Source of the DNA: Elymus sibiricus
Taxonomy: Eukaryota > Streptophyta > Magnoliopsida > Poales > Poaceae
Assembly: GCA_039707655.1 (NCBI GenBank)
Contig: CM077671.1
Location: forward strand, 369,769,220 to 369,833,219
Reading direction: 5' to 3'
Length of the DNA stretch: 64,000 bases
Positions 1-12,830 of the stretch are shown here, piece after piece (the stretch's first letter is position 1; every line of letters starts with the position of its first letter). Both the position numbers and the translations under genes were made by a program. The notes under the pieces are model-generated. The model was not told the origin of the DNA, made no database searches, and worked only from the letters and a program-made list of their open reading frames with translations.

Positions 1-453
1 AGCACACGGGATACATCAGGATTTCCCAAGCCGTGTGCCGGCAACCCTAGCCCTCTAGTTCCTCCGTCATAATCTCTGTAGTGCTTGGCGAAGCCCTGCT
101 GAGATTGCTACTCATCATCATCACCACGCCGTCGTGCTGCTGGAACTCATCTACTACTTCATCATCGCTCGCTGGATCGAGGAGGTGAAGACGTTATCAA
201 GCCGCACGTGTGTTGAACGCGGAGGTGCCGTCCGTTCGGCACTAGATCGGGAGGATCGCGATTGGATCGCGGGACGCTCGGCGATTTGGATCGCGAAGAC
301 GTTCGACTACATCAACCGCGTTTCTTAAAGCTTCCGCTTAGCGATCTACAAGGGTATGTAGATTCAATCTCTCTCTCGTAGATGCTCATCACCATGGATA
401 GGTCTTGCGTGTGCGTAAGAAAATTTTTGTTTCCCATGCAACGTTCCCCAACA
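1..453 (+). mobile_element. 3' part of a BARE1/WIS/Angela-like Copia LTR
   Basis: The stretch ends with CCCATGCAACGTTCCCCAACA, the 3' terminus of BARE1/WIS/Angela Copia LTRs. It is preceded by the typical block around 'gcggaggtgccgtccgttcgg' and 'ctacaagggtatgtagatt'. The left part is cut by the window edge, so a solo LTR cannot be told from the end of a full element. No target duplication can be checked. The 64-aa ORF inside is not a gene. Confidence 0.85.
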
Positions 454-599
454 GTCAACCACTGTTGTTTGCTTTATGACCATTTGGTGTAAGGAAATTT
501 TAGGTTTTGAGCCCTTCCTAGCGAAATGGCCGTGGATTTACGACCAATTCAGCCGGGGTCACTAAGAGAAGGTCACAAGTTCACATATTTCTTGTAGTG
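454..599. mobile_element. CACTA transposon terminal fragment
   Basis: The segment ends in 'atatttcttgtagtg', whose reverse complement CACTACAAGAAATAT is a CACTA terminal inverted repeat. Only about 146 bp of subterminal sequence remains, and the other end is lost where the Copia LTR abuts. The next bases, 'aac', match the target seen in the undisturbed copy of the flanking Gypsy sequence near 7439, so this end looks like a genuine insertion junction. Confidence 0.6.
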
Positions 600-1796
600 A
601 ACATGTGGTGCTTGTTTAGAACCTTTTGCTAGCCAACACTTCGTACTAAGTAGAGATACTACTTGTGCATCCAAATCCTTGAGCCAAGTTTCCTCCATAA
701 GAGTCCACCATACCTACCTATATATGGTATTTAACTGCCATTCCAAGTAAATTTGCATGTGCCACCTCTAAACATTCAAATAAACATCTGTTTTGTGTGC
801 CTGGACCACTCATGGAGCGACGGGGGGCGGTCAGTATCTTCCATGTTAAGCGGGTTATTCTCATGATGAGTGTTTATTCACTCGTCCTTGCACGAGAGGG
901 GCGGTAATAGGGATTCCCAGTCCCGAAAAAATGCAAATAATTAAACATAACTCCCCCAGGAATGTTGTTGGTATGGACGGTACCCGTGGATTCGGCTAGC
1001 CGTGGAGTGTGTTTGTTGGTGGAGGGGGAGTAAACCTTTACTTTTACCTCTTGGGAACCGCCGCTAATGTGTTTAACATGGAAGATATTGATAACTCTTG
1101 GTTGTAACGTTGACAAGAAGGGTGCACCTCCCAAAATTATATTTATCTCTGATTTAAGCTTTGAGCTCTCGCACCTCTACAAATCCCTGCTTCCCTCTGT
1201 GAAGGACCAATCTTTTACCTTTCAGTATTTACTTTTATGCAAGACTCAATAGTATGCATTCTCATTTCAACCTCAATTATTCTCTAGTTGGCAAGCATCA
1301 TGTGGTGGGGAAAGATCTAGGCACATATGGCCAGTCAAATATATTTGATCATGACTTATTATTGTTGACAATTATCTCTATGATAAATGAGGTGGGAGGC
1401 AAAACATTAAGCCCCTATCTTTCTCTGTGTTCGATGGATGCCATTTGTTCTAAAAATATGCTTTGAGTACTAGCAATCATAGAAGACTATATGATCATTG
1501 AGTATGTGGAGCTCTTACTTAGACTTTGTTGAGAATAAGTTGAATTGCAATTGTTTGGTTACAAAGAACATAGGTTGTTAAGTTTCAAGAGAATTCATTA
1601 TTTGAACCATGACATGTGAATTGATTGCTCTATCATGATGATTTTTATGAGAGAAACTTGCTGGTTATGACGCTAGAAAATTGACTGAAATTATCAATGA
1701 TCAAACTTATATATTATGCTAGCATTCACCCTTCATAAATTAGTTCTTTTATCATTTACCTACTCGAGGACGAGTAGGAATTAAGCTTGGGGATGC
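600..1796 (+). mobile_element. Gypsy internal 3' segment (copy 1), truncated
   Basis: This segment repeats almost base for base at 7439-8633. It is the region between the coding part and the 3' LTR of a Gypsy element, and ends in a polypurine tract around 'taagcttggggatgc' just before the LTR. A CACTA end truncates it on the left. No coding frame is preserved. Its position upstream of an LTR that is itself followed by a full internal region shows a multi-LTR arrangement. Confidence 0.75.
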
Positions 1797-3449
1797 TCAT
1801 ACGTCTCCAACGTACCGATAATTTATGAAGTATTCATGCCATATTCACCTATGTTTACAATACTTTTATATGGTTTTGATGCACTTTATATGATTTATTT
1901 AGAACTAACCCGGACTAATGCTGTTTTTAGCAGAATTACCGTGGTGTTGTTTCTGTGTAGAAAATGAAAGTTCTCGGAATCGCCCGAAACTTTTTGATGA
2001 TTTTTTGGAACAAAAGAGGCACTAGAAGCTTCGTTGGAGGGCCAGAAGAGCCACGAGGTGGGCACAACCCACCAGGGCGCGCCCTGGTGTCTTGTGGTCC
2101 ACTCGTGGCCCATCTCCGCGTGAAACCGACGCTCAAAAATCCTATATATTCAGAAACCCCCAGAAATAATCCTAGATGAGAAGTTCCGCCACCGCAACTC
2201 TCTGTATCGGCAAAAAACCAATCTGGAGGTGTTCCAGTACCCTGTCGGAGAGGGTAGATCATCTCCGGTGGCCATCTTCATCAACCCGGCGGAGGCCATG
2301 ACGAGGAGGGAGTAGTCCACCCTCGGGGCTGAGGGTATGTACCAGTAGCTATGTGTTCAATCTCTCTCTCTCGTGTTCTTGAGATGTCACGATCTTGATG
2401 TATCACGGGCTTTGTTAATATAGTCGGATCACATGATGTTATTCCCTTGCTATCATGTTGTGATGAATTGAATCTTTCCCTTTGAGATGTCGTTATGTTG
2501 GATTGAATATTTTCGTAGAGAACAATTGATGTACGTCTTGCGTGGGATACCCGTAGTGACATTGGGGTATTCTATTGATTCACTTGATATATGTTGAGGC
2601 ATCAACTTGCGGATTCCAGTGACCTAGGTTATCTATCATAGGGGTTGATTGCACGTTTTCATACCATGTTCTCCGATAGAAATCTTGGGGCACTCTTTGA
2701 GGTTCCTTGTGTTGGATTGACTATTATGAATCTGAAATTGTTTGATGCGTACTGTATAATTAACTCATGGATACTTGTGGTGACATTAGAGTATCTAGGT
2801 GATATTAGAGTTTGTTGATGCGTATCATATGGTGTTATTTTAGTACAAACTCTAGATAGATTGATCGGAAAGGATAACTTGGTGTTATTTTAGTACGAAC
2901 TCTTGGATAGATCGATCGGAAAGGATAGCTTTAAGGTGGTTTCGTACCCTACAAATAATTTCTTCTTATGCTCTCCACTAGATAAGAAATTTGGAGTGAT
3001 TCTTCGTTACACGTTGAGGGATGGTTATGTGATCCAATTATATGAGCATTGTTGAGAGATTGCACTAGTGAAAGTACGGACCCTAGGCCTTGTTTTCAAG
3101 CATTGCAATACCGTTTGTACTCACTTCTGTTACTTGCTACCTTTCTGTTTTTATATTTTCAGATTACAAAAACCTATATCTACCATCCATATTGCACTTG
3201 TATCACCATCTCTTCGCCGAACTAGTGCACCTATACAATTTGCCATTGTATTGGGTGTGTTGGGGACACAAGAGACTTTTTATTATTTGATTGCAGGGTT
3301 GTTTGAGAGAGACCATCTTCATCCTACACCTCCCACGGATTGATAAACCTTAGGTCATCCACTTGATGGAAAATTTCTACTGCACTACAAAACTCTACGC
3401 TTGGAGGCCCAACAAAGTCTACAAGAATAAAGTTGCATAGTAGACATCA
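1797..3449 (+). mobile_element. Gypsy LTR (first copy)
   Basis: About 1.65 kb, closely matching the LTR at 8634-10307. It starts TCATACGTCTCCAACGTA, with the canonical TGATACG mutated at its second base, and ends 'agtagacatca'. A primer-binding site follows at 3460. The opening is that of the large Triticeae Gypsy group with 'gatacgtctccaacgtat' LTRs (Fatima/Sabrina/WHAM type). The exact family is not assigned. ORFs within it are spurious. Confidence 0.85.
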
Positions 3450-3459
3450 AGATCTTTTC

Positions 3460-3477
3460 TGGCACCATTGCCGGGGA
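3460..3477 (+). promoter_or_regulatory. Primer-binding site, tRNA-Asp type
   Basis: TGGCACCATTGCCGGGGA lies 10 bp after the LTR end. It complements the 3' end of plant tRNA-Asp except at two positions, where TGGCGCCGTTGCCGGGGA is expected. Both mismatches are G to A changes. This primer type is usual for the Triticeae Gypsy group named for the LTR. Confidence 0.85.
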
Positions 3478-3573
3478 GGTGAGTGCTTGAAGGTATATCT
3501 TTAGATCTTGCAATTAAATCTTTTAGTTTCTTGTTTTTCACTAGTTTAGTTTTATACAAGAAAACTACGAAAA

Positions 3574-5178
3574 ATGGAGTTTAGGTTGCATCAGTTGTAT
3601 CGCCTTTATAATGTGTTTCGCGAAAATAAGGAGTCAGAAAATTATGCTCAATTGGTATAGGAAGAAATTATGAAAATACTTAATGAGAATTCCTTGAATG
3701 ATGAGCATGATTGCAATGTTGTTAGTATGAATTCTACGAATATCCAAAATACTAATGATGATTGCACTAGTCATGATAAAATGTTTCCTATAAGCATGTC
3801 AATTTTTGTGGAGTGCATAAAGTTTGTGAAGACGTGCCTTATAGGGATGATAGATTTTGTAAGAAGCATAAACATGATAGAACCAATTTTTTGCTCAAAG
3901 TGATAGATGAATTTTCTACAAAATTGTGTTCTCTTTGTCCTATTACTTGTGAACTTTGCAATAAAGTTGGTCATCTTAATTTCCAATGCAAACTTTTTCA
4001 TGATCAAATCATGACCAAATATTGTACTGACTTGATCACCCTTGAACTTTATAATGAGACTTCTCTATTTTTGGGAAGTTAAGAATTGACACACAAAAAT
4101 AATTGGTTGAAGTATTCATTCTCACGGAAGACATTGAAAGTAATCTAAAAAATATCTATATGTTTTGCATGGTAAATTGCAATGAGAATGCTTATATTGC
4201 CAACTATAGAAAGATGGGAAAACCAATAGAATATAAAAGGAATACTAATGAAAGGGTAAATATTTCCACTTTCCCTCCTATTGTCTCTCATGATGAAACA
4301 GGTGACGAGGAGGAGCTCCCTATTCAACCAATCTCATCAATAAGAAGCTCAAAAATAATAATTAAACCCACACATGATGTGGTGAAGAAGAAGAAAAGAA
4401 GAAAGACTAGAGGTAAAAATGTATCTCTCCCAAATGATGTTGCTCCTATTATTGTTGTGCCTCACGAGGATGAATCAAAAATAATTGTGGAAGATAATAC
4501 ACTTGATGATGATTTTGTTATGCATATTGCTTGTTTTGATGACTATGATTAGGAAGATAATGATACTTCTTATAATCTTGAAAATCTTTTTGGCACCAAC
4601 TTGGTAAATTATGATGATAATAATTGTTATACTATTGGTGTTATTCATGCTATGTTTGATGAGAATGACATGTTTGAGAATTTATTTGCTGCAATTAATG
4701 TTTGTCCCAAGCTTGGGGATGTTATGCTTAATGAAGATGATCTTTTTAGTTCCCCTACTTTGAATGCTAAATTTGTTATGATGATTGCATGCGTCCTATT
4801 TATGATGATTGTGATAATGATAAAAGTGAATTTGGAGAGGTCATGACTTTATTTAGTAATGATTCCACTATTTCGGAAGAGGTTTCACTTGACTATGATG
4901 AGAACAAAGTTGCTACTTATGATGATTATTGTCATGATACTTATGTTATAAAAAGTAGTGATAGTTATTTTCATAATTTTGAATATCCTTTTACTAAACA
5001 TTACTTTTTTAATGTGGAAACTATTTATAGTATTCGAGTTTCATTTGATGCTCCCACTTTTATGAATGAGAATAAATTTGCTTATGGGGAGAGAAATAAA
5101 ATTTCTATGCTTGTAGATCATGAAAAGAATGCTTTATGTGATAGTTATATTGTGAAATTCCTTCATGATGATACTTAA
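3574..5178 (+). pseudogene. Broken gag-like ORF of the Gypsy element
   Basis: A degenerate coding region runs through several frames. It opens with ATG at 3574, hits TAG at 3658, and shifts frame near 3810. The second frame carries a zinc-knuckle-like motif CELCNKVGHLNFQC (C-x2-C-x4-H-x4-C) at about 3945-3990, as in nucleocapsid parts of retroelement Gag. Later open segments at 4103-4552, 4601-4846 and 4789-5178 are rich in Asp, Asn and Lys. No protease, reverse transcriptase or integrase motif follows, so the element is non-autonomous. The assignment rests on the zinc knuckle and on its position after LTR and PBS. Confidence 0.6.
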
Positions 5179-7438
5179 AATTATTATTAGGGAGGAACAT
5201 ATGCTTGTAGGAATTGCAATAATATCAAGTTTCCTCTCTATGTGTTCAAAGTTTTGAAGTTATGCTTGTTTTGCCTTCCTATGCTAGTTGATTAATGCTC
5301 CCATAAATTGTTTGCTCACAAAATCCCTATGCATAGGAAGTGGGTTAGACTTAAATGTGCTTGTCATGAGATTCATGATGCTCTTTTGCATGTTTCAATT
5401 ACTATTCCTATGTGAGCATCATTGAAATCATCATGCCTAGCTAAAAGGCTTTAAAGAAAAGCGCTTGTTGGGAGACAACCCAACACTTTTCCTTTCTGTT
5501 TTTGTGTGTTAACATGATTAAGATACTGTAGTAATCATGTTTTATCCCTTTTATTTCAAGAAAGTGCCAAGTAAAGACTTTTGGATGACTCACAAGATGA
5601 GTAGAATTGATGCTGAACCAAAACAGAAACTTTTGACTCCAGTACAGGAATTTTCATTTTTTACTGGAGCATGATAATTATATGAAATTTTTACACAGTG
5701 TTTAGATACAAATTCTTAAGGTTTTCTTAGTTTTTCAGAATTGTTAGAGACAGTAAAGTATGGCTATACTACAGATCTTCACAGACTGTTCTGTTTTTGA
5801 CAGATTCTGTTTTGCATGCATAGTTTGCTTGTTTTAGTGTTTCCATAGCTTATATTTAGTGGTATAAATTATGGGAATGATAGACTACAGTAGGTATCAT
5901 GTGGGAACAATTATGAATCTTGTATTGACAGTACCTAAGTGAATTATTTATCTTTATTACACTAACCCTTCTCACGAAGTTCCGTTAAGTTTTGTGTGAT
6001 TGAAGTTTTCATGTTTTGGGTGAGACACCGATATGAGGAGAATAAGGAGTGACAAGAACCTAAGCTTGGGGATTCACAAGGCACCCGCAAGGCAATATCC
6101 ATGGAATACTCAAGCGCCTAAGCTTGGGGATACCCCGGAAGGCATCCCCTCTTTCGTCTCCAACATTATCGGTAACCTTACTTAGAGCTATATTTTTATT
6201 CGTCACATAATATGTGCTTTGCTTGGATTGTTATTATATCTTTTTTATTTTCTGTTAGATGTTATTTATAATCTTGGTTTTCAATAAAAAGTTCCAAAAA
6301 TTGCCATAGGATGCTTGCATTGCATGTTTGATGTGTGCTGTGTAAAAATAGAAACTTTCTCTGTAGTGTTTGAATTTTCATATTTTACTGGAACGTGGAA
6401 AGTTTATTAAACTTTTACACAGTGTTATCATATAAGTTATTTATCATGTCCTAAATTTTCATATTTTTTTGAGTTACAGAAGTACACTGTTTTCATAAAT
6501 TTCTACAGACTGTTCAGTTTAGACAAATTGCTGTCATAGTTTTGTTATCTACTTATCCTATAGTTTCCATAGCCTATATTGGTAGATATAAATTGTGGAA
6601 ACGATAGTAAACAGTAGATGATTTTTTAAAATTATTGTGCAACTTGTCTTGGCAGTACATGAAGTGTTGATTTGTTCTTATGTGTACTAACCTATCTCAC
6701 GAGTTCTTTTTGAGTTTTGTGTGGATGAAGTTTTTGAGAATAGGAGAAACCGGAATATGAGAGGATTGAACGAGATACAAAAGCTCAAGCTTGGGGATGC
6801 CCAATGCACCCCAAGTAAATATTTCAAGAAGTCTCAAGCATCTAAGCTTGGGGATGCTACGCATCCCACCTTTCTTCGTCAACTATCGGTTAGCCTATGT
6901 TGAGCCTAAATATTTATTTGTCCACATGATATGTGTTATTCTTGGAGTGCTATTTTTATTTAGTTTGTTGTTTGAATAAAATACTCAGATCTGAAAATCT
7001 TTATTGAGAGAGAGTCCTCACATAGCTACTTAATTGTTTGACTACTCATTGATCTTCACTTATATCTTTTGAGAGTAGTTTGATGTTTACTCTTGTGCTT
7101 CACTTATATCCTATGAGTAAATTGTGAATGAATGAAATATCATAAATCTGAAATTATCAATGTGCTATATTCTTAGTAGCAAGTTCACATTTGATTTATA
7201 AAGTAAAATCTATTGAAGTTTAACAATCACAATATTGGTAATACAAGCAATCCGTGGATGATTAGTATAAGGAAGAGAACTTTCACATACAAATATATTC
7301 TCTTGGACATCTTCTGTGATTGTGAATACCCATTAATTATTTTCAAACTTGAGCAAATTAGTTGAAGTCGGACAAGGAAGACAACGTAATGAGTTATGGT
7401 TGTGTATATTTGCATAGAAGTTATATTGTTATGGATCC
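5179..7438 (+). repeat. Non-coding Gypsy internal region with a diverged ~725-bp tandem duplication
   Basis: No gene is seen. Two diverged units of roughly 650-700 bp lie in tandem, about 5580-6250 and 6310-6960. Matching landmarks are the 'tttttacacagtgtt' blocks near 5689 and 6412, the 'tttccatag' blocks at 5842 and 6567, and paired 'aagcttggggat' motifs at about 6061/6119 and 6787/6845. The 'aagcttggggat' motif equals the polypurine tract next to the LTRs, so PPT-like sequence recurs internally. Confidence 0.65.
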
Positions 7439-8633
7439 TCCAACATGTGGTGCTTGTTTAGAACCTTTTGCTAGCCAACACTTCGTACTATGTAGAGATA
7501 TACTTTTGTACCAAATCCTTGAGCCAAGTTTCTTCCATAAGAGTCCACCATACCTACCTATATATGGTATTTCACTGCCATTCCAAGTAAATTTGCATGT
7601 GCCACCTCTAAACATTCAAATAAACATCTGTTTTGTGTGCCTGGACCGCTCATGGAGCGACGAGGGGCGGTCAGTATCTTCCATGTTAAGCGGGTTATTC
7701 TCATGATGAGTGTTTATTCACTCGTCCTTGCACGAGAGGGGCGGTAATAGGGATTCCCAGTCCCGAAAAAATGCAAATAATTAAACATAACTCCCCCAGG
7801 AATGTTGTTTGTATGGACGGTACCCGTGGATTCGGCTAGCCGTGGAGTGTGTTTGTTGGTGGAGGGGGAGTAAACCTTTACTTTTACCGCTTGGGAACTG
7901 CCACTAATGTGTTTAACATGGAAGATATTGATAACTCTTGGTCGTAACTGACAAGAAGGGTGCACCTCCCAAAATTAATTTATCTCTGATTTAAGCTTTG
8001 AGCTCTGGCACCTCTGTAAATCCCTGCTTCCCTCCGCGAAGGGCCTATCTTTTACCTTTCAATATTTACTTTTATGCAAGAGTCAATAGTATGCATTCTC
8101 ATTTCAACCTCAATTATTCTCTAGTTGGCAAGCATCATGTGGTGGGGAAAGATCTAGGTACATATGGTCAGTCAAATATATTTGATCATGACTTATTATT
8201 GTTGACAATTATCTCTATGATAAATGAGTTGGGAGGCGAAACATTAAGCCCCTATCTTTCTCTGTGTTCGATGGATGCCATTTATTCTAAAAATATGCTT
8301 TGATTACTAGCAATCATAGAAGACTATATGATCATTGAGTATGTGGAGCTCTTACTTAGACTTTGTTGAGAATAAGTTGAATTGCAATTGTTTGGTTACT
8401 AAGAACATAGGTTGTTATGTTTCAAGAGAATTCATTATTTGAACCATGACATGTGAATTGATTGCTTTATCGTGATGATTTTTATGAGAGAAAGTTGTTG
8501 GTTATGATGCTAGAAAATTGACTGAAATTATCAATGATCAAACCTATATATTATGCTAGCATTCACACTTCATAAATTAGCTCTTATATCATTTACCTAC
8601 TCGAGGACGAGTAGGAATTAAGCTTGGGGATGC
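7439..8633 (+). mobile_element. Gypsy internal 3' segment (copy 2) with polypurine tract
   Basis: Near-identical to 600-1796. It starts 'aacatgtggtgcttgtttag' and ends with 'taagcttggggatgc', the polypurine tract directly before the LTR at 8634. No frame-preserving ORF is found. The high similarity to copy 1 indicates that the duplicated arrangement is fairly recent. Confidence 0.75.
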
Positions 8634-10307
8634 TGATACGTCTCCAACGTATCGATAATTTATGAAGTATTCATGCCATATTCACCTATATTTACAATAC
8701 TTTTATATGGTTTTGATGCACTTTATATGATTTATTTAGAACTAACCCGGACTGACGCTGTTTTCAGCAGAATTACCGTGGTGTTGTTTTTGTTCAGAAA
8801 ATGAAAGTTCTTGGAATCGCCCGAAACTTTTTGCCGGTTTTTTTTGCAACAAAAGAGGTACTAGAAGCTTCGTTGGAGGGCCAGAAGAGCCACAAGGTGG
8901 GCACAACCCACCAGGGCGTGCCAGGCCCCTTTGGCATGCCCTGGTGTCTTGTAGTCCACTCGTGGCCCATCTCCGCGTGAAACCAACGCTCAAAAATCCT
9001 ATATATTCAAAAACCCCTAGAAATAACCCTAAACGAGAAGTTCCGTTGCCGCAACTCTCTGTATCGGCGAAAACCCAATATGGAGGCGTTCCAGTACCCT
9101 GCCGGAGAGGATAGATCATCTCTGGTGGCCATCTTCATCATCCCGGCGGAGGCCATGACGAGGAGGGAGTAGTCCACCCTCGGGGCTGAGGGTATGTACC
9201 AGTAGCTATGTGTTCAATCTCTCACTCTCGTGTTCTTGAGATGTCACAATCTTGATGTATCACGGGCTTTGTTAATATAGTCGGATCACATGATGTTATT
9301 CCCTTGCTATCATGTTGTGATGAATTGAATCTTTCCCTTTGAGATGTTGTTATGTTGGATTGAATATTTTGGTAGAGAAAACTTGATGTACGTCGTGCGT
9401 GGGATACCCGTAGTGACATTGGGGTATTCTATTGATTCACTTGATATATGTTGAGGCATCAACTTGCGGATTCCGGTGACCTAGGGTATCTATGCATAGG
9501 GGTTGATTTCACGTTTTCATACCATGTTCTCCGATAGAAATCTTGGGGCACTCTTTGAGGTTATTTGTGTTGGATTGAGTATTATGAATCTGAAATTGTT
9601 TTATGCGTATCGTATAATTAACTCATGGATACTTGTGGTGACATTGGCGTATCTAGGTGACATTAGAGTTGGTTGATGCGTATCATATGGTGTTATTTTA
9701 GTACGAACTCTAGATAGATTGATCGGAAAGGATAACTTGGTGTTATTTTAGTACGAACTCTTGGATAGATCGATCGAAAAGGATATCTATAAGGTGGTTT
9801 CGTACCCTACAAACAATTTCTTCTTATACTCTCCGCTAGATAAGAACTTTGGAGTGATTTTTCGTTACACGTTGAGGGATGGTTATGTGATCCAATTATA
9901 TTAGCATTGTTGAGAGATTGCACTAGCGAAAGTATGGACCCTAGGCCTTGTTTTCAAGCATTGCAATACCGTTTGTGCTCACTTTTGTTACTTGCTACCT
10001 TGCTATTTTTATATTTTTAGATTACAAAAACCTATATCTACCATCCATATTTCACTTGTATCACCATCTCTTCGCTGAACTAGTGCACCTATACAATTTG
10101 CCATTGTATTGGGTGTCTTGGGGACACAAGAGACTTTTTATTATTTGATTGCAGGGTTGTTTGAGAGTGACCACCTTCATCCTACGCCTCCCACGGATTG
10201 ATAAACCTTAGGTCATCCACTTCAGAGAAAATTGCTACTATCCTACAAAACTCTGCGCTTGGAGGCCCAACAAAGTCTACAAGAATAAAGTTGCGTAGTA
10301 GACATCA
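8634..10307 (+). mobile_element. Gypsy 3' LTR (second copy)
   Basis: This 1674-bp LTR starts TGATACGTCTCCAACGTATC and ends 'gtagtagacatca', pairing with 1797-3449. It contains small indels relative to the first LTR, for example an extra 'cctttggcatgcc' block near 8930. Sequence after 10307 is unrelated, so this is the right end of the retroelement. The left end of the outermost unit is lost, so no target duplication can be tested. Confidence 0.85.
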
Positions 10308-11280
10308 ATCATGAACATGTACACACCAATAATCATCAACAAACATCCATATGGAAGTTGAAAATCATTAAAAAACATGTATACACAACATTCTTTTGTT
10401 GATTTCCGTGTGGGCTGCAACTTCGAGAGATGGCAACCACTGTGACACGCAGCAGGAAGGTTTTGGCAACCATGCAGGGCGTCTAAAATACGACAGTTGT
10501 GGTAGGTGCAAAGTCGCAAAGGAGGAGAGGAAGTAGATGCTCGCACAGGGCAAGCTACGACGTGTCAATGAGGACATGGCCACGCCATCTAGGATATGAG
10601 GAGATGAGAGGAGCTGGAGAGGTGGGAGGAGGGCCAATCCCTAGCTATTTAGGAGTGAGAGGGGTCTGGGAGGGGTTATGGGCCAAATAATCAGGCTTTG
10701 TTTGCCCACTAGTTAATGAGCTAACAATGATTAATCGGCCTAACAACCGATTAATCGGTCTAACAGGCCATTTAATTGGCCTGGCAAGTTAACGCGGTGA
10801 ATAGGTATTATTCAATTCGGCCACACTACGACTAGCGATTAACTGGCCCATTAATTGATTAATTGGATGAATTTTTGAACATTGACCGTACATAGTGGCA
10901 ACACTACAAATGAATATTATTTGGCTTTCTCTTGAATTAGTGTGTATGTGGGAAATGAAGGGGACTGATCAAAAAGAGCTAGAAAGAGACATGTATTAGA
11001 GGTCTATAGCTCCCAAAAAATTAAGCCACAATGAAACTCTATGCATGATCACTTATTTGGCATAATCCCCTCACGTGACAACCAAAGTTTCAGTAAAAAA
11101 TATTTAAATGAAGTGCTTGAGAGCCTTGAGGATGATATGATTGTGCGCATGCTTACGAGCACTCTAGCATCATGCTTTTGTACATTCCTTTCACTCCCTA
11201 ACTTATGTTTTTATGGATCTATCATAAAGTAAACTCTTCTGTGCATTCCCTGCAAGCAAGCGTTGTCTAGAATAAATAGA
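10308..11280. other. Unclassified intergenic sequence
   Basis: No gene is recognised. Near 10730-10870 there are several 'gattaatcgg' and 'ttaattggcc' motifs in both orientations, an AT-rich cluster that looks like transposon subterminal repeats. The short ORFs around 10277-10690 have no recognisable domain. Confidence 0.4.
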
Positions 11281-12830
11281 ATTAAGTGTTGCGAAGTTGT
11301 TTTATCTAGTACATAAAAAGATTTGTGTTCATTATAGTTGCTTCAATAACACTTGCATAATAAACCGTGCCACCGCTACAGCTACACTAAGTGTCCAGGT
11401 CAAGAAGCGGAGGGCTATCTAGGTGTACCAATCGTGCATGAACAAAAATCTTCTCTTTATTTCGGTTTAAACAACTGAGTTCCTTATGATTTAGATTACC
11501 CTCTATGTTGCTTGAGGAAGATCAAATTTAAGCTTGGGGAGTTGCTGAGTGATATTTTCAGACTCATTCACCCTTTGTTTAGACCGAGATATTTCATTAA
11601 AACTGAGATATCCACTCTGATATTGGTACTAATGACTAACGAATGCAAAGAATTCCACAAATCGTCTCTTTGATGTGTTCCATAAGAAATGGGCTAAAAA
11701 AGAAAGAAATCACGTGTGAAGATGGAAAAGAGTAAAATAGGAGATAAAACAAATCAATACGAGGCACACTAGATGAAAAAGCATGAAAGACGGCATTCCA
11801 TACGACTGCGACCGCTCGTATGAGCGGTCGTATGGCGTGGAAACCAAGGTGCCTCGTCCACCTGAACATCTTTTATAAAGGGGACCAGGTCGAGATGTTA
11901 ATAGAACATCTGCAAGCGAATCTAGAATGGAGACATCTTCATCCCCTTCCATCCACCCTAGTCGTCGATATCTCCATCTCCATAGCCACCATCACCACCA
12001 TAGTTCATCTTCCTCCAGTTCATACTTGTTGTCGTGCATCACACATGCATCCATTGTAGGACATATTATCAAGCAATCAATCTTCAAGATGTGTTCTTCA
12101 TGCTAAATGATCTTCATGTGTGAGTAGTTCGGTAAGTTGTGGGTTGTGGCATAGGCATTGCAACTCTCTGTATTTTTTCCGGGAATAAATTGAGTGCTTT
12201 GAATTAATGTCCCGTATGTGTGAAATAAAATTGTTTCCTAGATGTCTCTTGTCTTGTCCGCGTTCTTCATCCCTACAGGAACCCAAGATCATGGAGAGCG
12301 AGCCATGGAGAGGCTAAGGTCCAGGAGAATGTGAAGTGTTATTCTAAACACCAGTGATAGAAGGGTTTAGTATAGTAACACGAATCCAAACCTTAGGGAT
12401 TTTTTAGGTGTAGTCATTGAGCTCCCAAAGTATTTGTCTGATTAATATAATCTTAATTATCAAGGCAACCCCAAGCGACGGATAGGGCCTTTGGTAGGAT
12501 AACTAAATCTTGATGCAGGACTCGCGTCGGTCAAGATGTTATTTGGACACATCCCCAACTTCGGTTCGTAATAAGCACATCTCGATGGGTAACTTCCAAC
12601 CCACAAATTAAGATCATATCTGGTCCCAAGACAAATACATGGTTGTAAGCATTAAGAACTCATATCGGTACCCTTTTTTATTATAAGTGTTTCATCATTA
12701 TTAGCTTGATTGATCCGGTCAAAACCTGAAATTATTTCTTTAACAATTGCTTGCTGGAGACCATCGCTTCAAGGGAACCTTCCTCTTGCGCATTCGATAA
12801 CTTAGGGTCAACTCTTGGGGAAATAGGTGT
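11281..12830 (+). mobile_element. Possible Gypsy 3' internal end and LTR fragment
   Basis: A polypurine-tract-like 'aagcttggggag' lies at about 11530, followed by a possible LTR start 'tgctgagtgatatt' near 11543. The tail near 12780 ('aacttagggtcaactcttgggg') resembles the 3' part of Triticeae Gypsy LTRs. A palindrome occurs at 11799-11834. No coding domain was found. The identification is tentative, because no partner LTR exists in the window. Confidence 0.35.
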
